Below, piece by piece: positions 10,450-19,136 of a DNA stretch of 26,531 bases. A program made the position numbers and the translations under genes. Every line of letters begins with the position of its first letter. Positions within the stretch are counted from its first letter, which is position 1. Source of the DNA: Trichomonas tenax (Eukaryota; Parabasalia; Trichomonadida; Trichomonadidae); contig JALKBU010000731.1 in NCBI GenBank assembly GCA_023091735.1, positions 1-26,531 on the forward strand, in the 5' to 3' direction. Under the pieces are notes generated by a model, which worked only from the letters and a program-made list of their open reading frames with translations, was not told where the DNA came from and made no database searches.

Positions 10450-11661
10450 ATGAATACCTCTGTTACAAGTTTATTTGCAAAATCATTGTTAAACTCGAAT
10501 CTTTTCTCACTGCAGCCTTCGAGACAGCATGGAAATCTATTCATATCAAAATCAGAGTTTTTTCGCTCGTTTTCGTCACTTATTTATTCGAAAAACCTGA
10601 ATTTCAACATCAAAATGTACAATTCTAAGTTGACTCATTTCCTTGACTCTGTAATTAGAATCAACAGAGATGATTTGCTCCAAAACGAAATACTTTCTGA
10701 AACATACAGATCTAATGATGAAAATATCGAAATCAACAATTGCGTTTTCAAAGAATTACGCAGCAAAGACGATGGATCTGCTGTCAACATACAAAATTCT
10801 AATGGAAAATACGTTTTAGTGAATTCAATTTTCCAAGATTGCCGTTCTGGAAGAAAAGGCGGCGCTATCTTTGCGAAAGCAAAGAGCTTCATGTTGAAAG
10901 GAAGTTGCTTCCATCTTTGCCGCTGTGGAACAGAAAATGGCAGTGATGGATCAACAATTTACATAGACGCATCAGATTTCATCAACACTTCTTTCATTAC
11001 ATGCCACGAGTGTCCTAAGCACGGTGATTCATGCTGGTACGGTATTTGCAACTTGTGGAACGCAGATCTTTACACAAACAACGTAAATATCTCAAAGAGT
11101 GAGACAGAGTTCGTTTGTTCGGTCGCACACTGTGAGCCAGCAAGAAATATCTCTTCTCTCACATATTACACATCAGTCAATGGTTTGGCAGGAAATTCTC
11201 TCACATTTGTCAACATGCGCTTCCCAGGCCACCACCAATACGGCAACATCATCAACAACTCCGTCAAATCTGGTTTGATCTATTTCCAGAACTCAAATGT
11301 CGAAGTCAAGAATTTTGTTTTCAGAACAAACTCAGGCCCATTGACATATTCCTGCGTTGGAATCAGTAATGGTACATTCATCAGCTGTGTATTCGATCGT
11401 AAGCATGAACCTGGAAACGGTTTTGATTCTACAATCGATTGCAAGATTCGTATAAGAAATGCTACAGATATCGAGATGAAGCTCCTTAATACTTTTATGT
11501 GCGAGTATTCTGGTGTTAAACTTGTCGGAATAAATGCACAAGAAAAAGTTCCAGTTATGTTAATGTTTGCTGGAGGCGGTGTTATTTTGATTCTTATTGT
11601 TACATATTGGAAGCAGATCATTTATCTTGGCCGTAAGGTTGTCGGAAGGAGGCATAAATAA
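10450..11661 (+). CDS. Cys-rich beta-helix surface protein with C-terminal membrane anchor
   Basis: A 403-residue protein built from short repeats of the kind found in right-handed parallel beta-helices and in the Chlamydia Pmp-like surface proteins of trichomonads (NCVFKELRSKDDGSAV, IFQDCRSGRKGGAIF, SFITCHECPKHGDSCW). Cysteines recur at repeat edges. A single hydrophobic segment at about 367-387 (VMLMFAGGGVILILIVTYW) followed by a basic tail (KQIIYLGRKVVGRRHK) indicates a C-terminal transmembrane anchor with a short cytoplasmic end. I see no typical N-terminal signal peptide from the ATG at 10450. Such proteins may mediate contact with host cells or bacteria, but that is inference. The first part is more AT-rich than the rest. 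The stop is in a TAAATAA context. Confidence 0.75.
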   Translation: MNTSVTSLFAKSLLNSNLFSLQPSRQHGNLFISKSEFFRSFSSLIYSKNLNFNIKMYNSKLTHFLDSVIRINRDDLLQNEILSETYRSNDENIEINNCVFKELRSKDDGSAVNIQNSNGKYVLVNSIFQDCRSGRKGGAIFAKAKSFMLKGSCFHLCRCGTENGSDGSTIYIDASDFINTSFITCHECPKHGDSCWYGICNLWNADLYTNNVNISKSETEFVCSVAHCEPARNISSLTYYTSVNGLAGNSLTFVNMRFPGHHQYGNIINNSVKSGLIYFQNSNVEVKNFVFRTNSGPLTYSCVGISNGTFISCVFDRKHEPGNGFDSTIDCKIRIRNATDIEMKLLNTFMCEYSGVKLVGINAQEKVPVMLMFAGGGVILILIVTYWKQIIYLGRKVVGRRHK

Positions 11662-11861
11662 GAAATATTGTACTAAAAATTAATTAATATGGTAATTTTA
11701 TGTTTAGAATATAGCAATATGTATTTTTACTGATAAGAATGTTGATCATAGACATATTTTGGTGTATTTTGAAAGTTAAAATTTGATGAAAAAAAATAAT
11801 TCAGCTTTATTATTTGTACAAACAAAATATAACAAGTAACCGATGACTTTGGCCTATATTT

Positions 11862-12128
11862 TCACTCGATTTTGTCTTTAATTGGATCTGCTTCTCTAAC
11901 AACGACTCTGCATCCATCTATTTGACCATTGTTCATGAAACTAATTGGCTCTGTTGCATCCGTAATATCTGCATAAGTAACAAGTCCCCAACCTAAAGAT
12001 TGGCCAAATTTGTTTCTCGCAATTTTAGAATCAGCGACTTTTCCGATGTGCCCAAAGATCTCACGGAGGTGGGATTCATTGGCATTAAAGGAAAGTCCGG
12101 AAATATAAAGAGTAACACCTTCACTCAT
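11862..12128 (-). CDS. small single-RRM RNA-binding protein
   Basis: An 88-residue protein that is almost entirely one RNA recognition motif: RNP2 LYISGL near the start and RNP1-like GWGLVTYA in the middle, with the usual beta-alpha-beta order. The start is the ATG at 12128 (MSEGVTLYISG); an in-frame GTG twelve bases upstream is not needed. The stop is TGA, directly after the domain, which supports TGA being read as a stop in this organism. It probably binds RNA in processing or translation; the exact target cannot be told. It shares a 41-base spacer with the divergent coiled-coil gene. Confidence 0.85.
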   Translation of the reverse strand: MSEGVTLYISGLSFNANESHLREIFGHIGKVADSKIARNKFGQSLGWGLVTYADITDATEPISFMNNGQIDGCRVVVREADPIKDKIE

Positions 12129-12169
12129 ATTTTGTGGCACTTTTTATAGACATGTGATATAAAATCACA
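12129..12169. promoter_or_regulatory. 41-bp bidirectional promoter with inverted repeat
   Basis: Only 41 bases separate the two divergent ATGs, so both core promoters must lie here. It contains the inverted repeat TGTGAT-ATAAA-ATCACA (12153-12169), with the right arm touching the plus-strand ATG (TCACAATG), and TTTTTATAG on the RRM side. Neither side has a perfect TCAYTW initiator; TCACAA is one base off. Confidence 0.6.
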
Positions 12170-12700
12170 ATGAACGGTGATATTTCAACAAAGCTGCAAG
12201 CATTGTCTAAAAAGATTAATGTCGTTGTCCAACGCATTACTGACCCCAGGCAAGCGATAGAGATGAAGGATATTACCAAAATTGTCGAAGATGCTGAAGC
12301 AGCGTCAATTTTATTGAACGATGCAAGGGTAGAGGACCTTTTTAAGTATTTTCTCGTGTGCCCAACAAAGCCTGATGCTCCAATACAAGGCGAACAAACT
12401 TATAATTTACTTAATCCAAGTCTTGCACCAGAATTAAACACACAAAATGAAACAGCTAAAAAGTTTTATCAGAACCAGCTGAATGAAAACGAATTAATCG
12501 AGAAGCCCATCGAAGAAAGAATAGAATTACTTATTACTCAAATTACGGCACACAACGATATTATTGAAGAGTTTTTGAAGAACCTCAATGAGAAGTTGCT
12601 CCCTAACTTCACCCTTAAGCAATCTTTTTACACACCCCTGAAAAGAACGAAGCCACCGAGAATGGCAATGCTGGAAGAGCTCAACAAGTTCTATGCGTAA
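12170..12700 (+). CDS. hypothetical coiled-coil protein
   Basis: A 176-residue, largely alpha-helical protein I do not recognise. It is charged and likely coiled-coil at about 5-55 and 100-145 (NENELIEKPIEERIELL, IIEEFLKNLNEKLLPNF), with a Pro-rich break around 64-90 and a short basic C-terminal region (LKRTKPPRM). There is no signal peptide or membrane segment. Size and helical pattern fit a small subunit of a larger complex such as a cytoskeletal or Mediator-type assembly, but nothing in the sequence singles one out. The ATG at 12170 is fixed by the short divergent spacer. The stop is TAA, not followed by A. Confidence 0.75.
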   Translation: MNGDISTKLQALSKKINVVVQRITDPRQAIEMKDITKIVEDAEAASILLNDARVEDLFKYFLVCPTKPDAPIQGEQTYNLLNPSLAPELNTQNETAKKFYQNQLNENELIEKPIEERIELLITQITAHNDIIEEFLKNLNEKLLPNFTLKQSFYTPLKRTKPPRMAMLEELNKFYA

Positions 12701-12907
12701 CATACTTCATATTATACTATTTATTATATTATATTCTCTCTGTTTAAAGCTAATCATTCCTTTAATACGGCTTTTTTTCTATCGTCTCTTATAGTATATA
12801 AATTATTCTTTAAGGGTAGGAAAATTCATGGTCTAAATTAATCTTTAAGCGAATAATTTAAAATATAATATTTCAAGAAAAAAAGGAAGAAATGATTAAC
12901 ACATGTT

Positions 12908-13474
12908 TTATTTGTTATTGTGTTGCTCAACAGCGCCTTCTGATTCGATAATATATATGATTGGCTTAGAATTTCCAACACGTTGATGGGCTAAGTATTC
13001 AATCTTGCTCTTAAATGGGAGATTCAAGCATTTGGCGAGCTGGTTAGCAATATTTAAGCGAAGAGACTGATCATTCGATGTACAATTCCAGACAAGAATA
13101 CGCTCGCTATCAGAACGAACGGAAACGACAGCTCCAATAACGTCTTTGTTAATATTTTCGCTAATAAAGTCAAGAAGTAATTTTTCCCATTCCTGTGATG
13201 CATGATTTCTTAATAATTTGATAAAGAAAGTGCCACCGTTCTGATTTTCCTCATCTTCACGCATGGCACGAGAATCACCACGGAAGAAGTGAAGGGCTTG
13301 ATTTGGTTTCAGTTTTGATGGCGGAATTGTGTGGGAATATACCGCCCAGAATTCTTCGACAGTGTTAACTTTTGAGATTTTTTCTATGCACCTGAGGTAG
13401 TCCTGCTCGGACTTCTGACCCTTTTGAGAGGTATAAGAATAGAAAGTCCAAGGGCTTTCGAGAGGATGACTCAT
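12908..13474 (-). CDS. eIF4E/4EHP-like protein with altered cap pocket
   Basis: A 188-residue member of the eIF4E family, closest in flavour to the 4EHP (eIF4E2) class: HPLESPWTFYSY, NTVEEFWAVYSH, NGGTFFIKL, ASQEWEKLLLDFI, IGAVVSVRSDSERILVWN and SNDQ all align in order. eIF4E proteins bind the mRNA 5' cap. Here the stacking Trp56 position is Tyr26 (as in 4EHP) and the second stacking Trp102 position is Arg72 (AMREDEE), while the adjacent Glu73, Arg120, a basic residue (Arg125) and Trp129 are kept. Trp43 at the eIF4G-binding surface is present. The Arg codon is CGT, two changes from TGG, so it is not a single base error. Cap affinity may be weak or specialised. The upstream TCACTTTTT fits a parabasalid initiator. 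The stop overlaps TAAA. Confidence 0.85.
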   Translation of the reverse strand: MSHPLESPWTFYSYTSQKGQKSEQDYLRCIEKISKVNTVEEFWAVYSHTIPPSKLKPNQALHFFRGDSRAMREDEENQNGGTFFIKLLRNHASQEWEKLLLDFISENINKDVIGAVVSVRSDSERILVWNCTSNDQSLRLNIANQLAKCLNLPFKSKIEYLAHQRVGNSKPIIYIIESEGAVEQHNNK

Positions 13475-13483
13475 CCAAATAAC

Positions 13484-13493
13484 AAAAAGTGAC
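13484..13493 (-). promoter_or_regulatory. initiator-like TCACTTTTT upstream of the eIF4E-like gene
   Basis: On the minus strand, GTCACTTTTT matches the TCAYTW initiator known from T. vaginalis. The A of TCA would give a 5' leader of about 16 bases before the ATG at 13474, which is the usual length in trichomonads. Confidence 0.55.
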
Positions 13494-14144
13494 TAGGTTA
13501 TAATTTTTTTGGTTTCAAGACTGGAGCTCTGATTTTGTGGCCATATTGTATCAATTGACTAATCCTTTAAAAATACAGGTTATTTTCGATAATTGCTAAA
13601 TATATTGACTTAAATAATGAAATCTCAAGTCAATTTTTAAAAATCTGGAATGCATAGTCACAGCTTTGATCAATTCTAGGAGCTCGATAAAATGTTATTA
13701 ATTAAAAACCATATAATAAAAAATCTAAAAAATTATTTCTTTTTAAGATTTTCTAGGCAAATAAAAAAGTTTAAAAATTTCTAAACAATTAATTAGTGTT
13801 TATATTTGATTTTCAATTGAATTTTATCAGAAAAGGACATAATTGACGATAAAAATTCTACAAAATTGATATAATATCTTTTCCATGGATGAGGATACTA
13901 AAAGCAACATGAATCAAGGACTGATTCCATGAATTTAGCCTAAATATTTGTTGAGATGTTATATCTTAAAAATATTAACGAGAACATCATGCAATATTTG
14001 AGGAATAGATCCAGACTGTATAACTTTTGACTGTTTCCATCAGATATAAATTGTTTAAAAGTAATTCCGAGCCACAAACGAGAAAATCATTTCACGACGA
14101 TAACGATTATTTTGTAAATTGATTCGTTATATTAAAATTTATAA
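13494..14144. other. AT-rich intergenic region
   Basis: No gene seen. It lies between the divergent eIF4E-like and LC8 genes, so it carries both upstream regions. ACGATAACGATTA (14096-14108) contains a TAACGAT sequence like Myb sites described in T. vaginalis promoters; AATTTATAAATG covers the LC8 start. Confidence 0.4.
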
Positions 14145-14441
14145 ATGTCTGAAGAGCCAGTTCCAGAATGGCGCAAACAGTTTAACGTGCCACTCGTTGT
14201 CGAGACAGACATGAGTGACGATCTTCAAACAGAAACCTTAGATTTAGTTTCTTCCGCTATCGAGCGTTCACAAAATAATCTCGAACTTTGCTGCAAAGCA
14301 CTAAAAGAAGATATGGATAAGAAAACAGGCCCAGGCTGGAATGTCGTCGTAGGTGAAGATTTCTCCCATTATATTACATATACGAAGAATATGATCTTCC
14401 TTTACTTTGGTGGTAACTTGGGCGTTCTTATGTGGAAGTAA
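14145..14441 (+). CDS. dynein light chain LC8-type
   Basis: A 98-residue LC8 (DYNLL) family protein. After a 15-residue N-terminal extension the family pattern is complete: ETDMSDDLQTETLDLVSSA, the helical LELCCKALKEDMDKK, GPGWNVVVGEDF and the C-terminal strands FLYFGGNLGVLMWK. LC8 forms a dimer that is a subunit of cytoplasmic and axonemal dynein and a general dimerisation hub for short linear peptides. It fits a flagellate. The family is normally about 89 residues. It converges with the UBAC2-like gene, with 54 bases between stops. The stop lies in TAAATAAA. Confidence 0.92.
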   Translation: MSEEPVPEWRKQFNVPLVVETDMSDDLQTETLDLVSSAIERSQNNLELCCKALKEDMDKKTGPGWNVVVGEDFSHYITYTKNMIFLYFGGNLGVLMWK

Positions 14442-14495
14442 ATAAAACTTATTTTTATATTTAATACAATACAAAGCTTAAAATAACAAAAAAAA

Positions 14496-15260
14496 TTATC
14501 TATTTTCAAGTAAATGATTAACTGCTTCTTCAACGTTACCATTTGCTTGAATTAATGCATTCCTTGCCTCTCCTTCGTTAAATCCCATAGCGACAATGTT
14601 GTCAATGCTTTCCTGATTGACGGTATTATCATCTGTTGGGTTTGCAAGTGGATTTTCAGCACCATCAGTCGCTGGTGTTTCGTGCAATGGTACAACAATA
14701 TCGTCTATATCTTCATCTATCTTTACAAGTTTTTGTAGGCGGAAGAAATCTAATTCGAAAAGAATATTTCCAAAAATTGATGTGATAAGTGGTACGAAAC
14801 CATATGGGAAAGTGATAACCAAGAGAAGCGCGAAAGTTAATGTGAGAACGAATTTGTCTTCGAGCTTTCCTGACACAGGAATGCTCGGTAATTGCCAAAC
14901 AGTGAATATGAATAGACTGAATGGGATAAAGTACAGCAACGAGAAGTGTATTTTGAAGCCTTGGAAGAATATAACAAGGCCCCAGAAAGGAATGTAAGTG
15001 ACTGCATTATATATCAAAAAGTTCACGAGAATACGAGTACTTAGCATTCGCTCGATGTACCTGAAGCACCAGAAGCAGGCGCTGATAATGACACACTGAT
15101 AGAACGTTCCCCAGCAAATTAATGATTGAATTATGTCGAGGATCGGTATAACGAGGTCATCTTCTTGCGCTAATAATAAAACTATCGACATGAACATAGA
15201 AAGCATGAGAATATTCATTATTAGCATTGAACCTTCGAAAGAAATATCGCCTTGAAACAT
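14496..15260 (-). CDS. UBAC2-like rhomboid-related protein with C-terminal UBA
   Basis: A 254-residue protein with about five or six hydrophobic segments in the first 170 residues and a UBA domain at about 215-253 (IDNIVAMGFNEGEARNAL, VEEAVNHLLEN). This arrangement, with the FRYIERMLSTRI segment between membrane helices, matches UBAC2 and the fungal Dsc2 family, catalytically inactive rhomboid relatives that work in ER membrane ubiquitin pathways and bind ubiquitin through the UBA. No rhomboid GxSx active site is evident, as expected. An acidic, Asn/Thr-rich linker joins the two parts. The ATG at 15260 is preceded by TTTTATAA. The precise complex in a parabasalid is inference. Confidence 0.8.
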   Translation of the reverse strand: MFQGDISFEGSMLIMNILMLSMFMSIVLLLAQEDDLVIPILDIIQSLICWGTFYQCVIISACFWCFRYIERMLSTRILVNFLIYNAVTYIPFWGLVIFFQGFKIHFSLLYFIPFSLFIFTVWQLPSIPVSGKLEDKFVLTLTFALLLVITFPYGFVPLITSIFGNILFELDFFRLQKLVKIDEDIDDIVVPLHETPATDGAENPLANPTDDNTVNQESIDNIVAMGFNEGEARNALIQANGNVEEAVNHLLENR

Positions 15261-15873
15261 TTATAAAATCTGAACAAACCATTTCAAATTTGAATTCGAT
15301 CGCGATTTCTATTTTCTGGTATTGCCTTATCCAGGTAAGTCTATATTACGAACTATATTGACTTTACAAATTGGAAAAAGATTTTTGACATGTAAATGAT
15401 TTTTATCAAAATTCCAATTTTTGATAGGCAAGCAATTCTGACAAGTAAAATGTCAAAATCAATTTGTATTTATGTGTTGTTTATTGGTGAAGTAAAGGCT
15501 TTCTTTTGCTATGGACACCATATTTTCTTCTTGAGTGAGATATAGACCCTTTTCAGTGTTGCATGTAGTTCAAAAACAAATTTCTACAAATGGTGCAAGA
15601 ATTTATGCTTCAATTCACTTGATGATAGAATTTCCATTTTCCCTCCTCTACAATTTAGTTTGGCATCATTTCACTAAAATCACTGCATTCTCATTACCTA
15701 AAGATATGAGTTTGTATATTAATACGTTAATTATGAATTTAACATTGACAAAATATTTGAATCAAATAAACTTTTTTATTCATTGGTAGTTTCAAATCAT
15801 CTATAATGAATACGAAGCTTATTGAAATAACTTGACTGAACATCGCATGTTCTCTCTATTCCCCATGGAATAA
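15261..15873. other. intergenic region with dispersed-motif copies
   Basis: No gene is supported. TGACATGTAAA (15386-15396) and TGACAAGTAAA (15439-15449) are copies of the dispersed motif about 130 and 180 bases upstream of the UBAC2-like start, followed by ATGTCAAAA (15450-15458). A near-palindromic CTGGTATTGCCTTATCCAG lies at about 15317-15335. Confidence 0.4.
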
Positions 15874-16676
15874 TTACAATTGGATAAGTTTTTTGGGTAC
15901 TGTATAGTGAGAGATCATCAAAATTTCGAATGTTAGATTGACATCTGTTGGCTGTTTAACTTCGGGGACTATGTATTCGAAAGGAACTGATATATTACTT
16001 TCATTAACGCCAACACTATATGATGATATAATATCTGTGCTATTTCTTAGATTGACTGTACAACGATCCCATGACGTTGTTGCACTAAAGTTTGCACGTT
16101 CATTTGGATAATAGAATTTTTTATGTTTGGCTCATTGATGAAACCCATTTCATTCGATGGTTCATAAATATCTTGACCATAAACATATGCCAATGTTATT
16201 GATTGCCCTGGTGGTACTTCTCGATACCATGCAAATACAACTCCAACCCTTCTACTATATGCGCCTCTATAATAAGCATCAACATCACTTACAAAAGGCC
16301 AATTTAATAATAAATAACTAGTAGTTACACCATTGTCGGTAATATGCATGCCTCTTCCGTTAATATCATATGTTGCACAAGGCCAGCATAGATGAGTAGC
16401 GTCTCTAATATTAACTGTGTGTTGAACTTGATCTTTGTTAGTGATAATATAAGCAACCTGAGTAAATTGAATTGTTGTGAAATTCCTTGAAGTCAAAGTT
16501 ATATTTATTTTACCATTCACATAGCCATCAAAAATACTATAACGTACTTCCGAACCTCCATCAATACTAATGAAGAAATCCGGGTTTTCTCGAACACTTC
16601 TATTTACATGTTTAACAACATCTATACTGTCCACTGTCGCAGGTTGAAACGTCGCAGTTTGATGTAAATGCAGCAA
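15874..16676 (-). pseudogene. broken surface-protein-like gene
   Basis: A minus-strand coding segment with no ATG at its 5' end; a stop lies just upstream of 16676. The first part, to about 16123, reads as beta-rich protein with NKDQVQHTVNIRDATHLC, ATYDINGRGM and VVFAWYREVPPG. At a run of six T on the plus strand (16117-16122) the frame is lost. Reading continues convincingly in the next frame (NERANFSATTSWDRC, then FEYIVPEVKQPTDVN) to a TAA at 15874-15876. One extra base in the homopolymer would join the two parts into about 267 codons. Asn-X-Ser/Thr sites are frequent, which suits an extracellular domain. Missing start plus frameshift points to a gene remnant; a base-call error could explain only the frameshift. 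The family was not recognised. Confidence 0.65.
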
Positions 16677-19123
16677 TGTTAATGACTTCTTTTAAGAAAA
16701 ACGTAATTTGGAAAAAATTCTGGACATTCAAATTAGAGCGTCACTTTTCAAATCACTTTGTTTGCGAAGAACTTTTGTTAATTTAACATTATAACAATTG
16801 TTGCTTTGGAATATTGAAGTTAACAATCAGTTCCTAAATTCCCCAGAACCTGTGGACACCATTCCAGTTATGAAATTGCATATTTTTAAAAAACATTTTA
16901 TTTAATGCATATTGTCGAAAATAAATACATTGCTACAACTACCTGGCGTTATCTTATTCAATTCCTTGCTTATTGTAATAAAGTTTTCACGTGAAATATC
17001 ATTCAAATATTTCGAGCCTTTAATTATTCTATTTCATATCACAAATCATTTTATCGAAGTGCAATTCGATTGGAATAGATATGAATTGCTTGTTCACAAT
17101 ATTTGTGATATCTCAAACGATTCAATGAATATCGCTAATTTATTCTATTATTATCACATCCTTTTATCACTTTGTAAATGTTAAGAACAACAGCTACTCA
17201 GTTTCTCTATCATTCGTGAATAGTTTTTGATGTTGATTTCTTTCTGATGTGATTTATAAGTTTACTCAATTATGATGAAGACATCACTGAACAATAAAAA
17301 TTATAGAATTCAACATCAAACTACAAAACAATACTTATGCTTAAAAGCTCCATTTTTAAATCCATTGATCATCAGCGAGTGTGAACAGAGAAACATTAAA
17401 TCATATTTTTTACTGATGCATTAAGAAGTTGTGATATTGTTTGCAACATTATCACATATCTGTGATTGAAATCTCTTCGACAAACAATTTTAAGTTTTTT
17501 CGTCATTTAGAATCGGGGAGCTTCATTATAATGTTGTATGTAGAAAAGGAGAACTGTGTTGTTTGAGCCATTTCATAGTGATAAAGTTTGAAGCAAAATT
17601 CCAAAAGATTGAACTTTTTTCTTAGAAATTTTACAATTTTGATGTTGTCAAATATTATAAAACTTAATGCTGTATCATAATCAATCAAATATGTTGTTAA
17701 AGCGAAAATATAAGAAATAATAATTGCTTTAAATCATCTCTGATGAGCATGTATTAATTTTGCTTTGTGTTGTCAAAACAATCCATTATAAGAAAATAAG
17801 AGGATAGCAAAATTTCGATTTTGGCGATAATATCAACGACATGAAATAAATTTTCTTTGACAAAACAGGCTTGCTTGAATTTTTAGATGCCTTCATTTAT
17901 TTTGTTTTGCATTAAAACAATACTTTTAATAGGAATTCTGAGATTTTTTAAAAAATATGACACAGAAATTCGCCAAATTCTATTATGCAAAAATCATTGT
18001 TGAGCATACAGTGGTCAATAAAACCTTTGAAAATGCTATTTATCGAATGAAAAATTAAAAATATTAGGGTATTTATTATTTTTTGTAATCAAAAAAGGGG
18101 AGCTTGGAGACATAAAAAATAGGTGTAGGAGACTAATCTGTACGGAATAATTTTACAATTTCGGAATAATATTAAACAAAATCAATTTTGGGTTTCAAAA
18201 ATGTTTAGCATTGACACTGATGAGTATTTTTATGACAGCAAATCAATGATCTAACTGAAATTTAGAATGTCATTCAAATATTCCGTCAAATTCAGTTCAT
18301 TCTTCGTTACGAATAGACTCAAGATGTCGATGCAAAGTCATATTTTCATTCCCAGAAAGATTTTTTTGGATATTTTTTAAAAATCGATTTTGTAGAGCGT
18401 TAAAGATCTTGTCCTTATGTGGGACAATAATATTACGAAATAAAAGGCCAATAAAGCAAATAAAAAATTGAGATTTTTTTTTTCTCCAAGTTTAATGACG
18501 CGTAAGAACTACACAGGAACAGCAGTGTAACTTTGTAGTACAACAGCCAAAGAAACGTCTCTTGATCTCGATTTTTAATTGTTTCGATTATATTTGCTTC
18601 TGCGATAACGGTGAACTTAAATGAACAAATGTCAAACTCTTGGGACAAAAGATCAAATGCCAAAGAGTTATTGAAGTTGTCCAAGTTCGAGAAAAACAAT
18701 TAAAAAAAAAATATTTTTTTAATCTTATGTAATTATACTCTACATAACATAAATAGACTAATTATGATAAAAAAAAATTGAAAATAACAAAATCCAAAAA
18801 TAAGCTAAAAATATCAATCTCCATGTGACACATATATAGAATTTGAAGGACACATTGAAAAAAATCGCACTAATTCAGAAATCTGAAATCAATTAAAAAC
18901 TTACTACAAGCAGTATATAACATAATGAATTTTAAAGAAAAAACGAAAAAAAATAGAAAAAACGATGAAAATCTTTCATGTCAATTTTTGTGATCGACGG
19001 CGGTTATTTTTTCCACAAAACTACAAAAACCGTTTTAGTTTTTTGTTTTGCTTTGTCGTTAGAACAGATAGAGCGAGACTAGGGATAAAACGATCAAAAA
19101 ATTGAGAATTCGAAAAGGTCACA
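16677..19123. other. long gene-poor stretch
   Basis: About 2.4 kb with no supported gene on either strand. Short ORFs at 16912-17184, 17503-17688 and 18433-18699 lack support (no homology; the last has no ATG), although the last has fairly protein-like codons near its start and might be a remnant. The part from about 17.9 to 19.1 kb is rich in A and T homopolymers. GTCACTTTT occurs at 16740-16748. Confidence 0.45.
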
Positions 19124-19130
19124 TCATTTT
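19124..19130 (+). promoter_or_regulatory. initiator TCATTTT of methionine gamma-lyase
   Basis: TCATTTT fits the T. vaginalis initiator consensus TCAYTW. The A at 19126 lies 11 bases before the ATG at 19137, giving the very short 5' leader usual in trichomonads. Confidence 0.7.
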
Positions 19131-19136
19131 TTGCAC

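Noticed and set aside
15317..15345. ACTTACCTGG on the minus strand, like the 5' end of U1 snRNA
   Set aside because: No Sm-type site or U1 stem-loop sequence follows, and known trichomonad 5' splice sites would need a different U1 end. The match is short and likely chance.
15535..15789. Plus-strand ORF of 84 codons
   Set aside because: No ATG at its head, no domain, and not linked to any initiator sequence.
17503..17688. Minus-strand ORF of 61 codons
   Set aside because: Short, AT-rich, no recognisable domain, and alone in a gene-poor region.
18433..18699. Minus-strand ORF of 88 codons
   Set aside because: It begins with TTG rather than ATG, ends in a low-complexity AT stretch and matches no family I know. 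It could be a remnant but cannot be supported.
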